Shown here: piece after piece, positions 45,147 to 53,530 of the stretch
How positions within the stretch are numbered: the stretch's first letter is position 1
How the letters are laid out: every line of letters starts with the position of its first letter
DNA from: Desulfosarcina alkanivorans
GTDB taxonomy: Bacteria; Desulfobacterota; Desulfobacteria; Desulfobacterales; Desulfosarcinaceae
Assembly (NCBI RefSeq): GCF_009688945.1
Contig: NZ_AP021874.1
Location: 1,736,001-1,800,000 of the forward strand
Length of the DNA stretch: 64,000 bases
Reading direction: 5' to 3'
Made by a program: the position numbers and the translations under genes
Notes under the pieces: generated by a model
The model's input: only the letters and a program-made list of their open reading frames with translations
Database searches by the model: none
Told to the model about the DNA's origin: nothing

Positions 45147-46430
45147 TCAGGCATCCTGCCACAGAATCCGGGTCCGGGTCCCTTTTCCAGGCTCACTTTC
45201 AATGATCAGTTGCCAGCCGAAGCGTTTACATAAACGCGAAACAATGCTCAGCCCCAGACCGAACCCCCGGCTCTTCTGCCCTTTGACATGGGATCGGGTG
45301 ACCGAATCAAGTTTGTCCGCCTCGATCCCCATGCCTGTATCGGCAATCCCGATATGCATGTCGTCGATGGTAACGGTTACCGCCCCCCGGGAGGTAAAAT
45401 GAAAGGCATTGCGGATCAGGTTGGTGACGGCGATATAAAGGACCTCCTCCCTGACCCTGACGGCTTTGTCCGTGCGCACGTCCATGTGGAGTTCGATATC
45501 CTTGTTTTCGATCAGGTACCGGTTGTCTTTGATCGCTTTTCTGGCCACCGGTTCCACCCGGCAGGACGATTCGGTTCCGCCCTCCTCCCTGGCCAGCCAG
45601 AGAAAGGTCTCAATCGTGGTTTCCATGTCCCTGACCGATCGGGATATTCGCTTCAGGGGGTTTTTCAATAAGGGGTTGCCCTCCAGTTCCGGCTGCGCCT
45701 CCATGATTTCCACGGCCCCTTTGACAATGGTCAGCGGGGTTCGAAGCTCGTGGCTGGCATCCCGGGTGAACTGTTTTTCGCGCTGGATAAAGGCGTTGAT
45801 CCGGTTCATGGTCGTCTCGATGGTACGGGTGAGCATTCCGAGTTCATTGCTGGCGTGTTTCTGGGAAAACCGGGACGGTATATTGTCAGGGTTCAGGCCC
45901 TTGATTTGGTCCATGAGCGTCACCACGGGGGCAAACAGCATGCGGGAGGTGATATAGCCGATGATAACGCCGGGTATGAGCAGCAGGGCCAGAGAGATCA
46001 TCAGGATCTGCCTGGGGTGCAGCCGGGCATTCTCCTCGAAAAACGCCCTGCCGTGGAAGAACATGAAAGAGGGCACGTCTTTACCCTCAAGTTCCATGAC
46101 CCCGACATATTTAGGGTGTTTTTTGTCATCCCGATTGATGGCATGGACACCCGGGGGAAGGTCTTTTACCTGTTCTCTGAATCTCTCCGGCACCGCTTCA
46201 ACGCCCTCGAACACATCGATGTACTTGGAATGGGGCAGTGGCGTTGTCCGGTCCTTTTTATATTTATAGAGAAAGGTATCCACCTCCGTATCGATGAGAT
46301 TGGCAACCATTTTGGAAATGTTATTGCCCATCACGAAAAAGGTGATGCCGGCGTTGAAAATGACCAGCAGGCTGCCGTACAAGAGGATGCAGGCCACGAT
46401 CCTGAACCGGATGCTCTGGTAGAATTTCAT
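45147..46430 (-). CDS. Sensor histidine kinase
   Basis: The 427-residue kinase has two membrane helices (about 10-30 and 140-163) enclosing a periplasmic sensor of about 110 residues, HAMP, the phospho-acceptor block FTRDASHELRTPLTIVKGAVE, and an ATPase domain (NLIRNAFHFTSRGAVTVTI; GIADTGMGIEADKLD; GFGLGLSIVSRLCKRFGW). It partners the response regulator directly upstream. The sensor (VEAVPERFREQVKDLPPGVH; FMFFHGRAFF) is of the type seen in stress-responsive kinases; the signal is unknown. Confidence 0.95.
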   Translation of the reverse strand: MKFYQSIRFRIVACILLYGSLLVIFNAGITFFVMGNNISKMVANLIDTEVDTFLYKYKKDRTTPLPHSKYIDVFEGVEAVPERFREQVKDLPPGVHAINRDDKKHPKYVGVMELEGKDVPSFMFFHGRAFFEENARLHPRQILMISLALLLIPGVIIGYITSRMLFAPVVTLMDQIKGLNPDNIPSRFSQKHASNELGMLTRTIETTMNRINAFIQREKQFTRDASHELRTPLTIVKGAVEIMEAQPELEGNPLLKNPLKRISRSVRDMETTIETFLWLAREEGGTESSCRVEPVARKAIKDNRYLIENKDIELHMDVRTDKAVRVREEVLYIAVTNLIRNAFHFTSRGAVTVTIDDMHIGIADTGMGIEADKLDSVTRSHVKGQKSRGFGLGLSIVSRLCKRFGWQLIIESEPGKGTRTRILWQDA

Positions 46431-46447
46431 GTCAATGTTTCCTTTTT

Positions 46448-47134
46448 TTACCCAACCACGGGGTTGAGCCGGAAACCGATACCGTGGACGGTTTCGATCA
46501 TGGCATGGTCAAAGGGCTTGTCGATCTTTTTACGCAGCGTGTACATATGGCTGCGCAGCACATCGCTGCCCGGCGGCATGTCCCCCCAGAGGTAGTTCTC
46601 CAGGTCTTTGCGGGGCACCACATTGGGAGCGGATTCCATGAGCAGTTTTAAAATGGAAGTACAGGTATTGTTGAGGTCGATTTTTTTTCCCTGGCGGGAA
46701 ACCTCAAAAGTCCCCAGATCCATTCGAAGATCCGCGATCGACAGGACCTTGTTTTCGGCCACGCGCCTTTTGGCCAGCACCTTTATCCGCGCCTCCAGCT
46801 CTTTTAAGGCAAAGGGCTTGACCAGGTAATCGTCGGCACCGGATTCAAAGCCGAGAAGTTTGTCGTCCAGTGTGTCCCTGGCCGTGAGCATAATGACCGG
46901 GACCTGTTTCCCCGCCTCCCGGCGCAGTTTCCGGCACAGGGTGATGCCGTCCATGCCCGGAAGCATGAGGTCCAGTACAATGACGTCATAGTCCCGGGTC
47001 AGGGCCAGGTGGAGACCGCCGATGCCGTCCATGGCGAAATCCAGGATATAGCCTTTCGATTCCAGAAAATCGGACATGTTCTCCACAATTGCCGAATTGT
47101 CTTCGATGATGAGCAACCGGATGTTTGGCGCCAT
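46448..47134 (-). CDS. OmpR-family response regulator
   Basis: The 228-residue protein has a receiver domain with acidic pair ED (11-12), Asp55 in IVLDLMLPGMDG and the Lys in LVKPFALKE, and a winged-helix domain (RQGKKIDLNNTCTSILKLLMESAPNVVPRKDLENYLWG; DVLRSHMYTLRKKID). It binds direct repeats as a dimer or multimer. Four 11-bp repeats precede both this gene and the RND operon, so it most likely regulates itself and the pump. The kinase gene follows after 17 nt. Confidence 0.95.
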   Translation of the reverse strand: MAPNIRLLIIEDNSAIVENMSDFLESKGYILDFAMDGIGGLHLALTRDYDVIVLDLMLPGMDGITLCRKLRREAGKQVPVIMLTARDTLDDKLLGFESGADDYLVKPFALKELEARIKVLAKRRVAENKVLSIADLRMDLGTFEVSRQGKKIDLNNTCTSILKLLMESAPNVVPRKDLENYLWGDMPPGSDVLRSHMYTLRKKIDKPFDHAMIETVHGIGFRLNPVVG

Positions 47135-47251
47135 GGGAATCCTCTTGGACGGGGTTGATATTCATTCCGGTATATTATTCGAACGCTTCCAAGGCAAGCA
47201 TAAGCGAGACACGGGTCACTGTATACACGGGGCAAGTTTAGCCCGGCGCGT

Positions 47252-47295
47252 GTGAACCGACTGTAGAAATTACGTGAAAAAAACGTGAAATCATC
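47252..47295 (-). promoter_or_regulatory. Four 11-bp direct repeats upstream of the response-regulator gene
   Basis: Blocks begin at 47252, 47263, 47274 and 47285: three are GTGAA and the second is GTAGA. As upstream of the efflux operon, the coding strand continues into CCGGGCTAA followed by ACT, so the -10 sits at the same distance from the repeats. Confidence 0.72.
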
Positions 47296-47394
47296 ATCCG
47301 GCAGAGGATATTGGATCGGTTTTTTCAGGTGTTGTAAACAGAAGGCTGGTTTGGTGTAATCTGTTTTTTAACCGGATAGATCTGTGGAGAGGTC

Positions 47395-47848
47395 CTGAAA
47401 ATGGTCCCCTTTGAAAACCGTCCGGCAGCGGCATCCGGCCGACTGAACCGGGACTGGCTCGACCATTTCTCCCTGAGAGAAGCGGCCGACGACCGGCACC
47501 TGGATGCGCCCCGGGAGTCCATCATCGCCCGAAACGGGCAGATCGTTTTTGCCGTCGAGGGGGATGACGTGCTCGGCACCTGCGCCGCCATCCCCCACGG
47601 CAACGGCGTTTTCGAAATGGCCAAACTGGCAGTTGCCCCATCTGCACGGGGCAAGGGCATCGGCCGGCAACTGGCCCGGGGCGGCGATCGATTACGCCAG
47701 GAATGCCGGCGCGCGGAAAGCGGTCCTGGTGGCCAACCACCAGCTGGCCACAGCGCTGAAGCTTTAGGAACCCATGGGGTTCGTCCCCCCCCTTCCCGCG
47801 GACCTCAGTTATGTGACCGCCGACGTCTACATGGCGTTTGAACTGTGA
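47395..47848 (+). pseudogene. Decayed duplicate of the GNAT acetyltransferase gene
   Basis: It is a near-copy of the gene at 24236-24691. Defects are visible: the start ATG is CTG (47395), an extra G in the run at about 47680-47684 shifts the frame, and a TAG occurs at about 47765. About 260 bp of the 5' part are almost identical to the intact gene, whereas the 3' 150 bp and the following 100 bp are clearly diverged. Confidence 0.9.
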
Positions 47849-47994
47849 GGCGGTGATCAACGGGCACTGATAATGCAATTTTCCCATCAACTGCTTCCGC
47901 TCCGGCAGACGGTTCACTCCCATTAAGCTCATGCAGTATGGTGCGGGAAAATGGCGCGCAAATGCTAAAAAAATTGTATTTTCTTATCGTTAGT

Positions 47995-48020
47995 GTTCGT
48001 CCAGAAACAGGCAAATTTGG
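47995..48020. repeat. Intergenic repeat element, copy C (half)
   Basis: It carries the left arm and loop of the element seen at 956 and 18119 and then diverges, without the right arm. It lies about 100 bp from the leader-distal end of the CRISPR array. Confidence 0.6.
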
Positions 48021-48119
48021 CAGAGATCTCCCGCTGAAAACCAGACGGGCCAGAGGAACGCGCGCGAAAAATTTTACCGCCTCGTATGGATCACGGGATG
48101 TCCCACAGGCATATAGTTG

Positions 48120-49856
48120 GTGTCGATCCACGCCCCCGCGTGGGGGGCGACTAACGCCGGGTATATTTTGGAGCCGGAAATACAGGTTTCAATCCACGCC
48201 CCCGCGTGGGGGGCGACTATCTCATTGTTAATGTTCCATGCACTGCGATCAGTTTCAATCCACGCCCCCGCGTGGGGGGCGACCTGCCTATGATGCCGAT
48301 GGCAATCCTATCTATAAAGTTTCAATCCACGCCCCCGCGTGGGGGGCGACGTGACACTGAGAATGTTTCCAACGCTTGACGATGTTTCAATCCACGCCCC
48401 CGCGTGGGGGGCGACTCAGGCTTGAGCAGGCCCGGAATCAGTGTCTGCAGTTTCAATCCACGCCCCCGCGTGGGGGGCGACACCCATTGATATAGAAAAC
48501 AATATCGTTATAGGAGTTTCAATCCACGCCCCCGCGTGGGGGGCGACTCAAAGACCTTGGCGAGGAATCCTACAGCAAGGGTTTCAATCCACGCCCCCGC
48601 GTGGGGGGCGACATCTCCTTGATTAGTAGATTTTCACCCGTGGCAGGTTTCAATCCACGCCCCCGCGTGGGGGGCGACGCGTTACCCGCACGCCGGCGTC
48701 GCGCAATCGCTTGTTTCAATCCACGCCCCCGCGTGGGGGGCGACTGCCCATGGCCATGCCAAGGCACATCGTCTCCTGTTTCAATCCACGCCCCCGCGTG
48801 GGGGGCGACAACCTGTGACGGCCCGTTGGTTCCGTCACCGATCAGTTTCAATCCACGCCCCCGCGTGGGGGGCGACTGCCGACCCCGCATGCTGGGCCCC
48901 GACAAAACAGTTTCAATCCACGCCCCCGCGTGGGGGGCGACGGACGGCGTCAACCTGCATATGGAGGCAATCCATGTTTCAATCCACGCCCCCGCGTGGG
49001 GGGCGACCTTCCTAAGTCAAGGATAAATGTAACACATAAGTTTCAATCCACGCCCCCGCGTGGGGGGCGACCGTTTTATCCGCACTGGTGGCCATCAGAA
49101 CAAATGTTTCAATCCACGCCCCCGCGTGGGGGGCGACGATAGAATACGACCTGTCCGAGGAGTATTCTTCGTTTCAATCCACGCCCCCGCGTGGGGGGCG
49201 ACCGCCCCCCATGTAACTCCCCCATGATAATTGTTGTTTCAATCCACGCCCCCGCGTGGGGGGCGACAAAATCGTTTTTTAAATAAAGAGGTTTAAAATG
49301 GTTTCAATCCACGCCCCCGCGTGGGGGGCGACCACCATTTATGGGATTGATGATTGCCATAAAAAGTTTCAATCCACGCCCCCGCGTGGGGGGCGACGCT
49401 ACCATCTGTTAAAGTCGTTTCTTTAAAAATGTTTCAATCCACGCCCCCGCGTGGGGGGCGACCTGTCTTCTGGCCTTGTTGGGAATGGGGACCAAAGTTT
49501 CAATCCACGCCCCCGCGTGGGGGGCGACCTGGTGGGCTCGATAGTGTTGCCAATCCAACATTTGTTTCAATCCACGCCCCCGCGTGGGGGGCGACTCATG
49601 ATTCCTCCCTGCCCGTGCGGGCTTGTTTGTTTCAATCCACGCCCCCGCGTGGGGGGCGACGCCCAATCTGTGCAATCAAGGTAACCAGGGGCTGTTTCAA
49701 TCCACGCCCCCGCGTGGGGGGCGACTAGGCTTTTTCATAATTTTTGCCCACGCCATACGTTTCAATCCACGCCCCCGCGTGGGGGGCGACTGGGCCACCC
49801 CGCCGGGTGGGGTGGATACCAGCGGTTTCAATCCACGCCCCCGCGTGGGGGGCGAC
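48120..49856 (-). CRISPR. Type I-C CRISPR array, 27 repeats and 26 spacers
   Basis: A 32-bp repeat beginning GTTTCAATCCACGCCC and ending GGGGGGCGAC recurs at 65-67-bp spacing, first at 48120-48151 and last at 49825-49856. Spacers are 32-35 bp and all different. Read on the minus strand the repeat starts GTCGCCCCCCACGCGGGG and ends GTGGATTGAAAC, the standard type I-C crRNA repeat with a stable internal stem. The repeat at 48120 has two changes, marking the leader-distal end. The leader and cas2 lie at the other end. Apart from that end repeat I saw no variants. Confidence 0.99.
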
Positions 49857-50041
49857 CGCTGCTGTTTAAAGCCTTGTTTTTTAATGCACAAATTGCCGCC
49901 CTAACGCGACAATTGTTGAAATTGGCGTTAATGTTCTCACCAGAAAATCCCACCACCGCCTTATCCGAATTAAAACCAAGCATATAAAGCACTTTGCGAA
50001 CACCCCTGAAAAATCGTGTGCACTTGGGGTTCGCAACGGGA
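49857..50041 (-). promoter_or_regulatory. CRISPR leader
   Basis: The AT-rich sequence between cas2 and the first repeat contains, on the minus strand, the inverted repeat TTGCGAAC ... GTTCGCAA and TTATATGCTTGG. The GCGAACCCCAAG-type motif is one I associate with type I-C leaders. Array transcription and new spacer insertion should occur here. Confidence 0.7.
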
Positions 50042-50332
50042 TCAGACGATCAGCGGCCCCTCCTGGTCGAAACTCGCTTTCGCGCCCACATGCTCGATCC
50101 GTTTTCGCCAATTGGCGCCGAGAAAGTAAAACCGCAGGCTGTCGGTTTCAGGTTCGATCTGGTCCATGAGTTTTTGCCTGAAGACCGTCCATTGGGCCGG
50201 ATCCACGATGCACTCGAACACGGAATATTGAACCCGCTGCCCATGGTTTTTGCATATTTTCGCCACCCTTCTCAGGCGGCCCGGCCCGCCTGCATCAACA
50301 GTCGACACATCGTAACTCACGAGCACCATCAT
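50042..50332 (-). CDS. cas2: CRISPR-associated endonuclease Cas2
   Basis: The 96-residue protein starts MMVLVSYDVSTVDAGGPGRLRRVAKICKNHG, with the conserved metal-binding Asp8, and continues VQYSVFECIVDP. Cas2 joins Cas1 in the spacer-integration complex. It lies 5 nt after cas1 and is next to the leader. Confidence 0.97.
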   Translation of the reverse strand: MMVLVSYDVSTVDAGGPGRLRRVAKICKNHGQRVQYSVFECIVDPAQWTVFRQKLMDQIEPETDSLRFYFLGANWRKRIEHVGAKASFDQEGPLIV

Positions 50333-50337
50333 GGGGT

Positions 50338-51369
50338 TTACCTCCAGACAAACGGCGGATACGCATCCAGGTCACCCCGCATATACCGGGCCAGCAACAG
50401 GGCCTGGGTGCTGAACAGTAACCCGATGCTGACTTTTTCCTCCAGAAAGGGATGGAAAATCTCATCCTGCTTGCGCTTCTGGTATGCCATCAACACCCTC
50501 TTTCGCAAATCGTCGCCCATGAGCACCGCCCCGGTTTCCTGGACAACGAAGTCCTTTTTTACCGCCTGGCCCCGGTTGATCAAAGACAACACCATTCGAT
50601 CCGCAATGATCGGCCTGAACTCCTCCATCATGTCCAGTGCCAGTCCGGGACGGCCCGGGCGATCCCGATGCAGATACCCGACCGCCGAGTCCAGGCCCAC
50701 GGCTTCCAGTGCCGAGCGCACGTCGTGCAGCAGTATCGTGTAGATAAAAGATAGCAGGCAGTTGACCGGGTCCAACGGGGGACGGCGATTGCGCCCATTA
50801 AACGAGAATCCGTTGCGTTTATTGACGATGAGATCGTCGAAGACGCCGAAATAGGCCCGTGCGGCATCCCCCTCCATTCCCCGCAGAGAATCCAGCGGCA
50901 TGCCCGGCCGGATGCTCTTGAGCAGGGCGGAAATGTGGTTCGATGCAGAATTGATCTTGGTCGCGTCCACTTTATCACCATGGTCCCTGACCGCCCGCTG
51001 CAATACGGTTCGGGTGTTGGCCAGTTTACCCACCAGGACGTCATGGGCGATGCGGGCCGACGCATCGTCGCTGTCCGCTCGCCGATACTGCTCACGCCGC
51101 AGGAGCACATTGCCGGAAACCGGGCCCTGAACCCGCGCCAGGAATCGACCGTGCTCGGTCAGGAAACTCACCGCCACATCCTTGTCGGCACAAAACCCCA
51201 TGAGATAGGGGCTGCACATCACACGTCCGAAGCAGACGATACCGTCCAGGGTGTGCACGGGAAGCTGAAGCTTCTTTTCTCGGTCAACGGAGATGACGAC
51301 GGTCTCGCCTTCCTTGTTCAGGTAGGCGCCCTGGGTGGTCACGAACAGGGTGTTGAGATGCTTTTTCAT
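50338..51369 (-). CDS. cas1: CRISPR-associated integrase Cas1 (type I-C)
   Basis: The 343-residue protein has the three metal ligand regions: Glu in GMEGDAARAYFGVFDDL, His in SAVGYLHRDRPGRPGLALDMMEEFRP and the Asp in that same block. It starts MKKHLNTLFVTTQGAYLNKEGETVVI, typical of subtype I-C. It integrates spacers at the leader end. It overlaps cas4 by 4 nt (ATGA) and is GC-rich like the chromosome. Confidence 0.98.
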   Translation of the reverse strand: MKKHLNTLFVTTQGAYLNKEGETVVISVDREKKLQLPVHTLDGIVCFGRVMCSPYLMGFCADKDVAVSFLTEHGRFLARVQGPVSGNVLLRREQYRRADSDDASARIAHDVLVGKLANTRTVLQRAVRDHGDKVDATKINSASNHISALLKSIRPGMPLDSLRGMEGDAARAYFGVFDDLIVNKRNGFSFNGRNRRPPLDPVNCLLSFIYTILLHDVRSALEAVGLDSAVGYLHRDRPGRPGLALDMMEEFRPIIADRMVLSLINRGQAVKKDFVVQETGAVLMGDDLRKRVLMAYQKRKQDEIFHPFLEEKVSIGLLFSTQALLLARYMRGDLDAYPPFVWR

Positions 51370-52010
51370 TTTTCCTCTCGGATGGCATCAAGGTAACGGC
51401 CGGCAGACTTTTTCCCGTTCAATTTTTCAGGAAGGCAATAGGAGAAAAAAGAACAGTTCGGGCAACGTTTGTCGAACACGGGTTTAGGCGTGACCCGTGC
51501 CTCGAAGAGTGCATGAAGACGAACGGCCATCTGTTCCGTCTCCTTGCGCAATGAACCATCGATAGCCACGTCCTGCCGTCGACGGGTCTTCCCGTAAAAA
51601 AGCGCCCCATTGTCGATGCGATGCCCCAGCATCTCCTCCAGGCAAAGGGCCTGTGCGCAGAGCTGAATCTTGTCGCAGTTGTCCTTCTTGGGCCGCCCGC
51701 GCTTGTACTCCACGGGAAAGGGTCGCCAGTAAAATTTTCCGTCTGAGGTCTTTTCCCGGTGAAACTCCACCACATCGGCCTTGCCCACCAGACCCAGCCG
51801 CAGCGATCTCAGTGCCACCGTATAGGCGATTCGCACATCCCGCCGCGACTCGCGTTTGCCCGAGTCCACCCGGTCGTGCATGATGCGCCCTTCGGCGGTA
51901 AACCGGTTTTCCAGCCACACCTGCTCCACATGGATCAGGGCGCACTGCCGCTCACAGAAGCATATGTGTTGAAGCGCAGAGAGGGGCAAGAGATCGGATT
52001 CTGCAAACAT
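51366..52010 (-). CDS. cas4: CRISPR-associated exonuclease Cas4
   Basis: The 214-residue protein has the Fe-S ligands of Cas4: a Cys in QHICFCERQCALIH near the N-terminus and CPNCSFFSYC near the C-terminus, with the RecB-type nuclease block GLVGKADVVEF ... VEYKRGRPK and QLCAQALCLEEM. It trims and orients pre-spacers with Cas1-Cas2. It is the first gene of the adaptation block, next to the islet with the antitoxin-like gene. Confidence 0.97.
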   Translation of the reverse strand: MFAESDLLPLSALQHICFCERQCALIHVEQVWLENRFTAEGRIMHDRVDSGKRESRRDVRIAYTVALRSLRLGLVGKADVVEFHREKTSDGKFYWRPFPVEYKRGRPKKDNCDKIQLCAQALCLEEMLGHRIDNGALFYGKTRRRQDVAIDGSLRKETEQMAVRLHALFEARVTPKPVFDKRCPNCSFFSYCLPEKLNGKKSAGRYLDAIREEK

Positions 52011-52098
52011 AATAACCCTTGGCGATACTATCTCGAGTGGTTGCTAATGTGACCATGATGGTGACTATACAGTCGAAATTGTCGACTACCATTGAGGT

Positions 52099-52404
52099 AT
52101 GACCATGAGAAATTTTCCACCCATCCATACCGGTAAAATCCTGCTGGAAGCATTAATGAAGCCCTTGGGCATCAGCCATTACCGCCTGGCCAAGGACATC
52201 AGCGTTCTTGCCATGCGCATCAGCAAAATCTGCAACTGCAAAAGCGGCGTCAGCGCAGACACAGCCTTGCGCCTGGCCCGTTATTTCGGCACCTCCGTTG
52301 AATTCTGGACCGGCATCCAGACCCACTATGATACCGAACGGGTCAAAATGGAGTTGGGTGACCGGCTTGAGAAAGAGGTAAAGGTGCTGGATCGGGTGGC
52401 GTAG
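52099..52404 (+). CDS. HigA-type antitoxin (XRE family), no partner toxin
   Basis: The 101-residue protein matches HigA/VapI antitoxins: FPPIHTGKILLEALMKPLGISHYRLAKDI, a helix-turn-helix with MRISKICNCKSGVSADTALRLARYFGTSVEFW, then a short tail. Toxin genes normally sit directly upstream, but only cas4 on the opposite strand is there. It runs against the cas genes and splits the operon between cas7 and cas4. A palindromic TCGAAATTGTCGA-like sequence (about 52073-52084) lies in its promoter region. It may be an orphan antitoxin or a regulator of the cas genes. Confidence 0.9.
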   Translation: MTMRNFPPIHTGKILLEALMKPLGISHYRLAKDISVLAMRISKICNCKSGVSADTALRLARYFGTSVEFWTGIQTHYDTERVKMELGDRLEKEVKVLDRVA

Positions 52405-52407
52405 CCG

Positions 52408-52555
52408 AGTTCACACTTCAATTTGTATATCTGGTCGATGGCCCGCGCATGGTCTACCACCTCTTCATGGTCCTTGAGCTGTTGGCCGGCGATGGTCACG
52501 CCCCCTCCAGCACGAAAGCGGCTTCACCAAGCGTCAGGCCGTTGCTGAGAGCGAA
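52408..52555 (-). pseudogene. Relic of a Fic-domain protein
   Basis: The minus strand reads ALSNGLTLGEAAFVLEG and, after a one-base shift, GVTIAGQQLKDHEEVVDHARAIDQIYKLK, which matches the N-terminal part of Fic proteins (the region before the Fic core). The catalytic HPF-x-DGN motif is absent. It fills the gap between cas7 and the antitoxin-type gene. Confidence 0.6.
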
Positions 52556-52587
52556 AATACCAGCAAATTGGTTTTTCAGGCACTAAA

Positions 52588-53496
52588 TCACTTGCAAAGT
52601 CTTTGCAACGCCTCACCTTCCAATGGATCGAGTTCTTCCGGTTTTAGATCGTTTAACGTGTCCAGTTTGTCGTAGGTTCCGTCTGCTTTCACGATGTCCA
52701 TCAACGTGCGGTGAACCTTAGCGGAAGAATATTGACCGCTTGGACTTTTGTGTTGCCACCATATCACTTTCACGACTTCCATGCTGCCCTCGGGTCGCGC
52801 AGATGAAACATCATTGACAAATAGCGTTTGCAAAGCCAATTTGATTTTATTAGCGTCGTCATCCGAAAAGCCGGTCTTGCTGGCGAGTTGCGTATTGATA
52901 GCGCCGTAGGTTACGTAAATGCCTTTATCAACGCGGTGCTTCATCCCCATGGTATCACCGCTTTTTTTATCAGGATTTTTCTCGGTTTCGAGATTGACAC
53001 TCTTGGTAATTTGCAAGCTATCCGGCGTAATCGGCTCGATACTAAACGCGCTTTGAATGGTTACGGGGCCGCGAATTCCAATCGACACTGCGTCTGCGTC
53101 TTTATCTTTATTCCCTTTGAACGCAAAAACTTGTCCGAATGCCCGCACGTCCATCCATTCTTTGGGTGCGTTGTTTCTTGTATCGGCCGATTCGATTTTC
53201 TTATCCTCAACATCCTTTTTCCACCTACCTAAGGCGGCCTTAAATCGGTCATTAAGCGAACGAAACTCATCACCTGGAGCCCGATTGTCATCCGACTGAA
53301 CAAAAATGGATTCGCCCATATCCTGCAGACGGTTGCGAACTTTACGTTTGAGACAAACGTCCGAAATTTCACCAAAGCCGTCGTAGGTTTGGCGAGGACG
53401 GTTTCCGTTCAGCGGGTCGCCATTGGGATTCGCCCGATTAACGGAAATAATTACTGCAAAATCAATTTTGTTCGTGAGCGCTTTATTGTCCGTCAT
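52588..53496 (-). CDS. cas7: Type I-C Cascade subunit Cas7 (Csd2)
   Basis: The 302-residue protein has IDFAVIISVNRANPNGDPLNGNRPRQTYDGFGEISDVCLKRKVRNRLQD at the start, a hallmark of Cas7/Csd2, and SIGIRGPVTIQSAFSIEPI. It forms the crRNA backbone of the interference complex. The ATG at 53496 follows TAGGAGGATAACA, so the longer frame to 53595 is not used. It is the last gene of the AT-rich effector block. Confidence 0.96.
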   Translation of the reverse strand: MTDNKALTNKIDFAVIISVNRANPNGDPLNGNRPRQTYDGFGEISDVCLKRKVRNRLQDMGESIFVQSDDNRAPGDEFRSLNDRFKAALGRWKKDVEDKKIESADTRNNAPKEWMDVRAFGQVFAFKGNKDKDADAVSIGIRGPVTIQSAFSIEPITPDSLQITKSVNLETEKNPDKKSGDTMGMKHRVDKGIYVTYGAINTQLASKTGFSDDDANKIKLALQTLFVNDVSSARPEGSMEVVKVIWWQHKSPSGQYSSAKVHRTLMDIVKADGTYDKLDTLNDLKPEELDPLEGEALQRLCK

Positions 53497-53530
53497 TGTT
53501 ATCCTCCTATTTTTTATAATCGGTTGATTG

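Noticed and set aside
48441..49904. Several ORFs with repeated PRPRVGGD or HAPAWGAT units
   Set aside because: They are translations of CRISPR repeats and spacers, not proteins.
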